The notes beneath the pieces are model-generated. The model saw only the letters and a program-made list of their open reading frames with translations, searched no databases and had not been told where the DNA came from. Positions 55,241-62,908 of a stretch of 64,000 bases of DNA are shown in pieces (within the stretch, counting starts at the first letter, position 1; every line of letters starts with the position of its first letter). Origin of the DNA: an uncultured Clostridia bacterium (GTDB taxonomy: Bacteria; Bacillota; Clostridia; TANB77; CAG-508); the NCBI GenBank assembly GCA_948805675.1, contig CAQIBN010000002.1, positions 62,001 to 126,000 on the forward strand, in the 5' to 3' direction. Both the position numbers and the translations under genes were made by a program.

Positions 55241-57233
55241 TTAAGTTTCATCATCAAAAGGTCCAAATAGTTCATCAAATTTTTCTTCTAATTGTTTTTC
55301 TATATCTTCTGAAAAATCACTCTCTTCTTCTTGAGGTAATTTTAGAGCATGTATATCATCATTAAATAAATCATTTATTGTATCTTGACTTTTTTCTGTT
55401 CTTTCATTTTCATCTTCTTTTATATCTTCATCAAACAAATCATCTAATAAATCTACTTTTAAATCTGTAGTTTCTGCATTCTCAGTATATGGATTATATG
55501 GATTGAATTTTCTCCATACCCCTCTATTACCAGAATCAAAGTCATTATGGTCTAATGTGTATTCTTGTAATTTTTTAACCATTTGTGATTCAAAATAATA
55601 ATATTTTCTAGCTTTTACTGGTTTTAAACCTTTTTCAAAAATAATACATAAATCATTGTCCATTCTTCTTAATTCATCTGGTGTCATTAATGCTCTTCCC
55701 ATTACTTGGTCTGATGTACTATAACCTTGCTTTTTATCATTTTTATCTCTATTTACTGATTTACTATCTCTAGTAATAGTTTTTTCACCTAATGCTTTTG
55801 AAAAATACTCTACTGTTTTAAATGAGTTACTTCCTAAAAATACATGTGTATCACAGTTACCCATAATAGTTTCATGAGATTTTTCATATACAGCTTCTAA
55901 TTGGTCTAAGTTTTGTAAAATTACACTAAATGATATTCCTCTACTTCTTGATGTTGATATTTTTTTATCAAAGTCTGGTATTTTGCCTATATTAGCAAAC
56001 TCGTCTAGTATAAAGAAAACTGGAATTTTTAATCTTCCGCCATTTTTATCTGCATAGTCATAAAGTTGTTGTATCATTTGTGCAAAGAATATTGTAAGTA
56101 AGAAATCATATGCTGTATGTGTATCTGACGAAATAACATATACTGCTGTTTTTTTGCTTCCTATATCTTCAAAATTTATCGTGTCTGTTGAAGTAACTTC
56201 TGATATTTCCTTTGAGTCAAATTTACCAAGTTTTGATTGAAGTGAACTTAAAACATTACTAAAAGTTTTCTCTGATGCTGCAACAACTTCAATAGATTTG
56301 TAATTTATCCTTGCTGGATGATCTGCTGGCAAATCATTCATTAATTCTGTTAACATATTACTTCCACCACTAGTATTTGCAGCTCTAACCATTTCAGCAC
56401 AGCTTACTAAGTTTTCTTCTTCTCTTACTCCTCTACTTATTAAATAGTATATTAATGCCTTTAATAGCATTTCAGACATATTATCCCAATATGGGTCTGA
56501 ATTGCCTCCACCTTCAGATTTTTGACCCCTTATTATTGTATTTGCTATAACATCTACATCTATTTCATTATTAATATGTGCTAAAGGGTTATATCCATCG
56601 CTATTTTCCGGATTTACTAAATTTAATACTTTTATATCATACCCATTTTTTTTAAGGAATCCTGCTGTTTTATCATACAATTCTCCTTTTGGATCTGTAA
56701 AAACATATGAACCTAACATTTGAAAAGCATTTGGTATTGAATATGATGCTGATTTACCAGAACCTGAACCGTCCCACAACTAAAACATTAATATTTCCTC
56801 TTTTTTCAACTGGTAAGTAATTTTTTTGAGCTAATATTATACCCTTATTCTTATTTAAAATTCTATATTGCTGTCCATTTTCACTCCAATCACTTGAACC
56901 ATGCTCTATATCTGAATATTCATTTTTAGGCGCAGACTTAGCAAGTCCTATTACAACTACTATAGCAAAGCCAGCAGTAAAAAATAGACTTGTATTAAAA
57001 AATGTTCCAATATATTCTGATGAAAGAACTTTAAAAATAGAATTAAAACTTGATATTGCAGGAACTACATTCTCTATAAAAATAGGCATATCAAATACGC
57101 CATTTTCAGTCGCCTGCTTTATTGCAAGTGAAATAGGCGCAACAAATAGTATGGTTAATATACACCATACTATTATAAATATTATTAAATTTTTTCTAAA
57201 GTTTTTACCTACTTTATTCATTTTATAGCCCAT
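55241..57233 (-). CDS. VirD4/TraG-type coupling ATPase, read through a +1 shift at CGG
   Basis: A type IV secretion coupling protein. Two membrane helices lie in the first ~100 residues. After 154 codons CGG (56771-56769) breaks the frame exactly inside the P-loop. Skipping C gives VVGGSGSGKSASYS, the Walker A motif. The rest has SYVFTDPKGELYD, YWDNMSEMLLKALIYYL, Walker B FFILDEFANIGKIPDF and SRSRGISFSVILQNLDQL, all typical of VirD4/TraG. The C-terminus is very acidic. Joined length is 663 aa. ATG 57233 with AAGGTGAG upstream. The two upstream genes are small and unassigned; no relaxase or other type IV parts are in the window. Confidence 0.9.
56769..56771 (-). other. CGG +1 frameshift site in the VirD4-like gene
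   Basis: Codon 155. Context GTG GGA CGG TTC AGG TTC TGG TAA. Dropping C gives GTG GGA GGT TCA GGT TCT GGT AAA TCA, the P-loop. The zero frame stops after 4 codons. Confidence 0.93.
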
Positions 57234-57264
57234 AAAAACTCACCTTCTCTTTAGTTAAAGTTAA

Positions 57265-57606
57265 TTACATTTCTCGTTCTATATTCTTCTTTTTTGATTT
57301 CGTTGGAACTTTTCCTGTTAAAACCTTTCCAGTTTTTGAATCTACTCTTGCTAATAACTTTCCATCTTTTCCAATTACTTTATTGTAATCCATTGCCTTA
57401 ATTTCCATATACTTCTCTTGGATTGCATCCATTAAACCTTTATATTCTCTAGCATCCTTTGGTGGTAAATTCATAACATTAATATTAGTTCCTAATTTCT
57501 CATTATATTTTTCTATTTGTTGAAAAATCCCAAACTCTACTGAATATCCATTATTTTTATTCTGCTTTGTAGACTCCTTTGTTTTTACTGAAGATTTATC
57601 TGCCAT
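57265..57606 (-). CDS. Uncharacterised hydrophilic protein, 113 aa
   Basis: No family recognised. The protein is Lys-rich at both ends with a central helical region (FGIFQQIEKYNEKLGTNINV, AREYKGLMDAIQEKYMEIKA). ATG with AGGAGAG upstream. It lies 31 bp before the VirD4-like gene and 17 bp after the next, so all three are probably one operon. It may be an accessory factor of the coupling ATPase; that is inference from position only. Confidence 0.65.
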   Translation of the reverse strand: MADKSSVKTKESTKQNKNNGYSVEFGIFQQIEKYNEKLGTNINVMNLPPKDAREYKGLMDAIQEKYMEIKAMDYNKVIGKDGKLLARVDSKTGKVLTGKVPTKSKKKNIEREM

Positions 57607-57623
57607 AATTTAACTCTCTCCTT

Positions 57624-58148
57624 TTAATTTTTCTTATCTTCTCTTATTTCAAAGGCAAAATATGATTTATAAGGCTTTAGTTTACATTTACCTTTGACTT
57701 CATTTGTTTCTTTATCAAAATATAATACTGGTTTTATCTCTTCTGCAGTTTCTGGATCAATAATTGATATCGGTCTTTTTAAATTTGGTGTATATTTAAA
57801 TTCTTTATAATCCGACTCTTTTTCTGTATATAAAGTATCAAATTTAATTGGTACTGGCTTCTTACTAATTTTAATTTTATCACCATCTAGTAATCCCATA
57901 TTAACTACTACTTTTTCTTTTGCAAAAGATAGTATAACTAATTGATTTCCCTCTTCCAAAGGATTATCAACAAAAAAGGTCTTTTTTTTATTTTCTCCTC
58001 TTATTTCTTCTATGTAATCTAGTCTTTCTACTGTAAATTTAGGAGAATTTTCTAAGAATTCTTTTTGAGTTTTGTTAATTTGATATATAACTGTATTTAC
58101 CTCTTTTGGATCTGTTATACTAAAATGCTTACCATGTAAGCTTTCCAT
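57624..58148 (-). CDS. Uncharacterised protein, 174 aa, first gene of the VirD4-like operon
   Basis: No family recognised. It is soluble and mixed alpha/beta by appearance, with DPKEVNTVIYQINKTQKEFL, a charged middle and EEIKPVLYFDKETNEVKGKC. I start at ATG 58148 (GAGGGG 9 nt upstream) rather than at 58187. Cotranscription with the two genes downstream is likely. No sign of signal peptide or membrane helix. Confidence 0.65.
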   Translation of the reverse strand: MESLHGKHFSITDPKEVNTVIYQINKTQKEFLENSPKFTVERLDYIEEIRGENKKKTFFVDNPLEEGNQLVILSFAKEKVVVNMGLLDGDKIKISKKPVPIKFDTLYTEKESDYKEFKYTPNLKRPISIIDPETAEEIKPVLYFDKETNEVKGKCKLKPYKSYFAFEIREDKKN

Positions 58149-58443
58149 ATTATACACCCCTCTTCTATGAATATTTTTATGTCTCATAGTTTATCTTTTG
58201 TTTTCATTCATACATCAATAAATTTATTATAAATCTTTTTCCTTAGAATGTCAATATTTCCGCACATTTTTCTTATGTAAACTTTTTATTTGTTACTAAT
58301 CTAACTAAAAAAATTTTATCTATAAAATCAATTTCAGTCTTTTTAATGTTTTGATATAAACTCTATACTTTAGATAATATAATTAACCATTAGCTTTTAT
58401 GCACTTTCAGAAACTGTTTTAATTTACCTATCATACCACTTTA

Positions 58444-59349
58444 TTAATTACATATTTTTCTTGGATTGAATTTAGAAATTTGATTAAGTTTCTTAAATAA
58501 TTCCTTTTCTTCATTTGTCATATTTTTAGGAACCATTATTTTTGCTTCTATTATAAAATCTCCTCTTCCACCTTTTCCATCTTTATAACCTTTACCTGAA
58601 ACTGTTACACAATCTCCACTTTCAATTCCTTCTGGAATGAATACTGATAATTCTTCATCTATAGTATTAACTTTAACTTTTGTACCTAATGCTGCTTCCC
58701 ATGGTGAAAGTAATAAATTTGTATATATATTGTATCCACTTAATTTATATCTTTTACTATCATCTATTTTAATTTTTATAAATAAATCACCATTTTTTCC
58801 GCCATTTTTTCCATTTTTACCTTGTCCAATTAGACGTATCTTTTCATTATTTCGAATTCCTGATGGAATTTTCACAGTAAAAGTCTTCATTTTTCCATCT
58901 GTAGTTCTAAGTGAAATTTTCTTATCTGAACCATAAAAGGCTTCTTCTATTGATACATCTATTTGTGTTTCTATGTTTTCTCCTTTCACAGGAATTTTAC
59001 ATTTAGATTTATCGTCTAAATTATTTTCGTTTAAATTTGATATGCCAAAAAACATATTAAAAAATTCACTAAATATTGAACCTTTTTCTCTTTTACTTTC
59101 TTCATACTTTACTTTTTTCTTACCAATATTTGAATTCCACATTCTATCATATTTTCTCTTTGAGGAAACTTCTGATAAAACTTTATATGCTTCATTTATA
59201 TCTTTAAATCTTTCTTCTGCATTTTTATTTCCTATATTTACATCTGGGTGGTACTTCTTTGCTTGTTCTCTATATGCTATTTTTATTTCATCTAAAGAAA
59301 CTTTACATGTATCTAATCCCAGTATTTTATAATAATCTTTAAATATCAT
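58444..59349 (-). CDS. DnaJ-family co-chaperone (CbpA-like, no zinc finger)
   Basis: A 301-aa Hsp40. The J domain (about 4-66) has the HPD motif in KKYHPDVNIG. A short linker leads straight to the C-terminal substrate-binding domains (KIPSGIRNNEKIRLIGQGKNG, FIPEGIESGDCVTVSGKGY) without the CxxCxGxG zinc repeats, so it is a class II/CbpA-like protein rather than DnaJ itself. ATG with AGGAGG 8 nt upstream. It appears monocistronic; no CIRCE element is visible upstream. Confidence 0.88.
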   Translation of the reverse strand: MIFKDYYKILGLDTCKVSLDEIKIAYREQAKKYHPDVNIGNKNAEERFKDINEAYKVLSEVSSKRKYDRMWNSNIGKKKVKYEESKREKGSIFSEFFNMFFGISNLNENNLDDKSKCKIPVKGENIETQIDVSIEEAFYGSDKKISLRTTDGKMKTFTVKIPSGIRNNEKIRLIGQGKNGKNGGKNGDLFIKIKIDDSKRYKLSGYNIYTNLLLSPWEAALGTKVKVNTIDEELSVFIPEGIESGDCVTVSGKGYKDGKGGRGDFIIEAKIMVPKNMTNEEKELFKKLNQISKFNPRKICN

Positions 59350-59483
59350 TTAGACATCCTCCTTATGTTAAGGTAAAGGTATTATACCATACTTTTCTTA
59401 TCTATTCAATGAAAAATCACTTTGATTACATAAAAGATATACTATTTTCTAATGTTTTTCTGATATTTCATTTAAAAACTTAA

Positions 59484-59509
59484 TATGTGTACTAAAAAAT
59501 AGTACACAT
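59484..59509. terminator. Hairpin downstream of ddl
   Basis: ATGTGTACTA pairs with TAGTACACAT around a 6-nt loop. It is about 90 bp beyond the ddl stop on the minus strand. Confidence 0.5.
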
Positions 59510-59597
59510 ACTCAAGTTTTAGAAGTTTTTATTTATTAAAATACTACTAATTGTTTGCACACAATTTTAATATTTTCTGTGTTCTTAATATATGTTT

Positions 59598-60656
59598 TTA
59601 GTTTATAGCCATATTTATTAATTCATCTAATAATTCATTATAATTTATGCCAGACTTTTCCCATAATTTAGGATACATGCTTATCTTTGTAAAACCTGGC
59701 ATTGTATTAATTTCATTTAAATAAATTTCCCCTGTTTTTCTATCTATAAAAAAGTCAACTCTGGAAAGACCTTTTGCATCTAACGACTTAAAAGCCTTTA
59801 TTGCTAATTGTTTTATCTTTCTTTCTTCTTCATCAGTTATGCTTGCTGGTATTACTACTCTTGAATTATCGTTTTTATATTTTGCTTCATATGAATAAAA
59901 TTCTTCTGCTGGTAATATTTCTCCAATGCATGATGCTTGAACATTTTCATTTCCAAGTATTGCACATTCTAGTTCTCTTGCATCTATTCCTTGTTCAATT
60001 AAAATTTTAATATCATATAGACTAGCAAATTTAATTGCTTCCTCCAATTCTTGTAAATTACTTGCTTTTTTTACCCCCACAGATGAGCCAGAATTTGATG
60101 GTTTCACAAATACTGGAAACTCTAATTTTTCATTTATTTTATTACAAACATCATTTAATGATAATGTACTTTCATTAAATTGCTCATCAATATAAATATA
60201 ATTTTCTTTATTATTTCTTATATATACATATTTCACTTGATTTATTTTTGCTTTATCTAATATTATTTTAGTATATATTTTATCCATACAATTACAAGAA
60301 CCAAGAACTTTACATCCAACATATGGAACTTTTATTAATTCAAGCATTCCTTGAATTGTGCCATCTTCTCCATATAATCCATGTAATACTGGAAATATAA
60401 CATTCATTTGTTTTAGATATTCTAATGGATTTTTAATTTCTTCTAATTCTTGTGGTTCTTCTCCTATATTTAAGATTTCTATTTCATCTATTGGCTTTAT
60501 ATAATTAAACCAATTCCCTTCTTTTGAAATATATATAGCATAAATATCATATTTTTCTCTATTTAAATTTTGAATTACTGATGTCCCAGATACAACAGAT
60601 ACATCATGTTCTGTAGACATCCCACCAAATATAACACCTATTTTTATTTTACTCAT
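59598..60656 (-). CDS. ddl: D-alanine--D-alanine ligase
   Basis: A 352-aa ATP-grasp ligase making D-Ala-D-Ala for peptidoglycan. The N-terminus has VIFGGMSTEHDVSVVSGTSV; the ATP-grasp core has FPVFVKPSNSGSSVGVKKA and the metal-binding YLNEINTMPGFTKISMYP; the omega-loop region reads YSYEAKYKN, consistent with D-Ala rather than D-Lac specificity. ATG with GGAGG upstream. It follows murF by 60 bp, a natural pairing since MurF uses its product. Confidence 0.94.
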   Translation of the reverse strand: MSKIKIGVIFGGMSTEHDVSVVSGTSVIQNLNREKYDIYAIYISKEGNWFNYIKPIDEIEILNIGEEPQELEEIKNPLEYLKQMNVIFPVLHGLYGEDGTIQGMLELIKVPYVGCKVLGSCNCMDKIYTKIILDKAKINQVKYVYIRNNKENYIYIDEQFNESTLSLNDVCNKINEKLEFPVFVKPSNSGSSVGVKKASNLQELEEAIKFASLYDIKILIEQGIDARELECAILGNENVQASCIGEILPAEEFYSYEAKYKNDNSRVVIPASITDEEERKIKQLAIKAFKSLDAKGLSRVDFFIDRKTGEIYLNEINTMPGFTKISMYPKLWEKSGINYNELLDELINMAIN

Positions 60657-60716
60657 TTTGTCCTCCTAATAAATTACTGTATAACTTTTTCAATAAAATA
60701 TATCATATAATAAGAT

Positions 60717-62114
60717 TTAACCTTTTAATATTTCATCAACAATTTCTTTGAATCTCATACCATTTGAGGCTTTTATTAAAATAATATCATTTTCTTCCAT
60801 TATATGTTTTATTTTATTTATAGCTTCTTTATTATTACTAAACTCAAATATGTTATTTTCATCCATACCACAAACTTTAGCACTAGTTGAAATATTCTTA
60901 GAACTCTCACCAACAGTTATTAATATGTCTATTTTATTTTTACTTACTTCAATTCCAACTTTCTTGTGTAATTCTACAGAAAACTCTCCAAGTTCTAACA
61001 TATCTCCTAAAACAGCTATTTTTCTATTATTTTTATTTGTTCCTAAAAAGTCTAGTACTGCTTTCATAGAGTCATAATTTGCATTATAACAATCATTTAT
61101 TATTGTTATATTATTTTTCTTTTTTATTTCCATCCTATTTTTAGTAAGTTCGAAATCAACTACTCCACTTATTATTTTATTCATTGGTATTTCAAATATA
61201 CTTCCAACACAAATTGCACATAAACTATTTAATACAAAGTGTTCCCCTACAATCCTTATTTCTATATTATATGTATTATTATTAATATCTATCTTATATG
61301 TACTTCCATTTTCTTTACATATAATATCATAAGCTGTAAAATCACTTTTTTCTTTAATTCCATATGTTTTAATTGTATAATTTTTTTTATTTTGTTCATA
61401 CCATTTTTTTAATAAATCATTATCTTTATTAATTATTAATACTCCATCTTTTGCTAAACCTTCAAGTATTTCAAGTTTAGCCTTTAATATATTATCTCTT
61501 GACCCCAAATTACCTATATGTGATGTTCCAACATTAGTAATAATTGCAACATTTGGTTTTGCTATATTAGTTAGTACTCTAATTTCACCTAAATTATTCA
61601 TTCCCATTTCTACTACTAAAGCTTCATGTTCTTTTAATTTTAATAAAGTTAGTGGTAATCCTATGTGGTTATTTAAATTTCCTTCTGTTTTTAACACATT
61701 AAATTTCTCTCCTAGTACTCTTGCAATAATATCTTTTGTACTAGTTTTTCCTACACTACCAGTAATTGCTACAACTGGTATATTATATAAGCTTCTTTTA
61801 TATGCTGCAATTTCCTGCAAAGCTTTTATAGTATTATCTACTTTTACAATAGTTACATTATTATATTTTTTTACTTTTTCTAAATCTATATCTACATCTT
61901 GAACAATACATACTTTTGCACCTTTAGAAATAGCATCTAAATAAAATAAATTACCATCAAAATTGTCTCCTTTTATTCCTATATATACATCTCCTATATT
62001 TATAGTTCTAGTATCTTTTGAAAAATTATCACAAATTTCATCCTTATTCCCTATTATTAATTTACCATCACATATATTAAGTATATCTTTTACTAATATT
62101 TGTTTGTTATCCAT
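60717..62114 (-). CDS. murF: UDP-MurNAc-tripeptide--D-Ala-D-Ala ligase MurF
   Basis: A 465-aa Mur ligase completing the UDP-MurNAc-pentapeptide. The N-terminal substrate-binding domain reads DVYIGIKGDNFDG; the ATP site is VVAITGSVGKTSTKDI (about 109-116); the central domain has GNLNNHIGLPLTLL and VVEMGMNNLGEI; the C-domain starts near INDCYNANYDSMKAVLD. ATG with GAGGAG 6 nt upstream. ddl follows in the same operon. Confidence 0.95.
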   Translation of the reverse strand: MDNKQILVKDILNICDGKLIIGNKDEICDNFSKDTRTINIGDVYIGIKGDNFDGNLFYLDAISKGAKVCIVQDVDIDLEKVKKYNNVTIVKVDNTIKALQEIAAYKRSLYNIPVVAITGSVGKTSTKDIIARVLGEKFNVLKTEGNLNNHIGLPLTLLKLKEHEALVVEMGMNNLGEIRVLTNIAKPNVAIITNVGTSHIGNLGSRDNILKAKLEILEGLAKDGVLIINKDNDLLKKWYEQNKKNYTIKTYGIKEKSDFTAYDIICKENGSTYKIDINNNTYNIEIRIVGEHFVLNSLCAICVGSIFEIPMNKIISGVVDFELTKNRMEIKKKNNITIINDCYNANYDSMKAVLDFLGTNKNNRKIAVLGDMLELGEFSVELHKKVGIEVSKNKIDILITVGESSKNISTSAKVCGMDENNIFEFSNNKEAINKIKHIMEENDIILIKASNGMRFKEIVDEILKG

Positions 62115-62255
62115 AATCTCTCCTCCATTTTAACTTTTTAAATTATATTCTATGTTTTATAGTTTTACAACAACAATATCAAAAAAAATGTTCTATTTAA
62201 AATAGTTAAACATTATTATATGTACAAAATATGAATTAAAATTCCTTAAAATATA
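62115..62255. other. murF upstream region
   Basis: Part of the 528-bp gap between SASP and murF. It contains the murF ribosome binding site and TTGTTGTAAAACT/TATAAT-like sequences on the minus strand that could be its promoter (around 62145-62185). Repeat copy D and a terminator hairpin follow to the right; 62485-62642 shows nothing recognisable. Confidence 0.4.
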
Positions 62256-62427
62256 CAACATAGTGGGCATGTTTATATTGGTTTCTTCATTAATACTTTT
62301 ACAGCCCACGTTTAATTGCTCTTGTGCCAATTTAAAAAAAAACATTACATATAATTATTTTATATACTTGGAAGGCTCTTTATTAGTTATATTTTACTCT
62401 ACACTAGAACTTTCATATTATAAAAAT
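62256..62427. repeat. Dispersed ~170-bp intergenic element, copy D
   Basis: Fourth copy: ACAACATAGTGGGC start, CATTAATACTTTTACAG, short arms CACG/TGTG around TTTAATTGCT, AATTATTTTATATA, TTTACTCTACACTAGAAC (as in copy C), and the end ATTATAAAAA beside a hairpin. In this copy GTGGGC (62263-62268) is also complementary to GCCCAC. Confidence 0.65.
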
Positions 62428-62484
62428 AGGAGTGTGTTAAAATAGAAACATTTGGTTTAGGATTCCTATTTTAACACACTCTTA
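62428..62484. terminator. Hairpin between SASP gene and repeat copy D
   Basis: AGGAGTGTGTTAAAATAG pairs with CTATTTTAACACACTC (16 bp). On the minus strand it is followed by CTATTTTTAT, fitting an intrinsic terminator for the SASP transcript, although 160 bp separates them. Confidence 0.65.
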
Positions 62485-62642
62485 TTTCTTATATAATATG
62501 AAACATTTATACATAATAACAATTAACCACATGTATTTTCATATTACATAGTTTTTACATACAATTTCTTTCGAAAATCAATTCACAAACAATTAAACAT
62601 AGACTAAAAAATATTAATTAAATATAACTTTGCCCATTTTTA

Positions 62643-62819
62643 TTATTGTTGTACACTTCTGTTAGCTATTTCTATAGCTTTTTTTACAATATTACCACAA
62701 TTTTTAGAAGAGACATTTTGCCATCCTCCATCTTGTTTTACTTGTTCATATACACCTAGCTCTTTTGCTATTTCTTCTCTTAGATTTTCTGATATTGTGG
62801 AATTTTTATTTCTTGACAT
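62643..62819 (-). CDS. Alpha/beta-type small acid-soluble spore protein
   Basis: A 58-aa DNA-binding protein that coats and protects spore DNA. MSRNKNSTISENLREEIAKE is followed by LGVYEQVKQDGGWQNVSSKN and CGNIVKKAIEIANRSV. The two conserved SASP segments (KxExAxELG-like and SxxxGGxVxxxIxxA-like) are recognisable. ATG with AAGGAGG 7 nt upstream. It sits downstream of ypeB, in a spore-gene neighbourhood. Confidence 0.88.
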   Translation of the reverse strand: MSRNKNSTISENLREEIAKELGVYEQVKQDGGWQNVSSKNCGNIVKKAIEIANRSVQQ

Positions 62820-62908
62820 ACCAAAAACCTCCTTAGAAAAACATTAGTTATGTTTCTCTAATACTATTATATACAATATATAAAAATATATTTAAACAAT
62901 TCTTCCCT

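Noticed and set aside
7887..56771. CGG simply reassigned to another amino acid or to a stop
   Set aside because: Reading CGG as any single triplet leaves the downstream sequence out of frame. Conserved sequence continues only in the +1 frame, so reassignment without a frame change cannot explain it.
7887..56771. prfB-type programmed shift with slippery codon plus Shine-Dalgarno stimulator
   Set aside because: No CUU-type slippery codon and no consistent AGGAG-like sequence lies upstream of the twelve sites; preceding codons vary widely.
6467..57233. The split genes as pseudogenes or decaying genes
   Set aside because: The eleven genes include rpoB, rpoC, prfA and acpS, which cannot be lost. 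Both halves are fully conserved with no other damage, and every break is the same codon.
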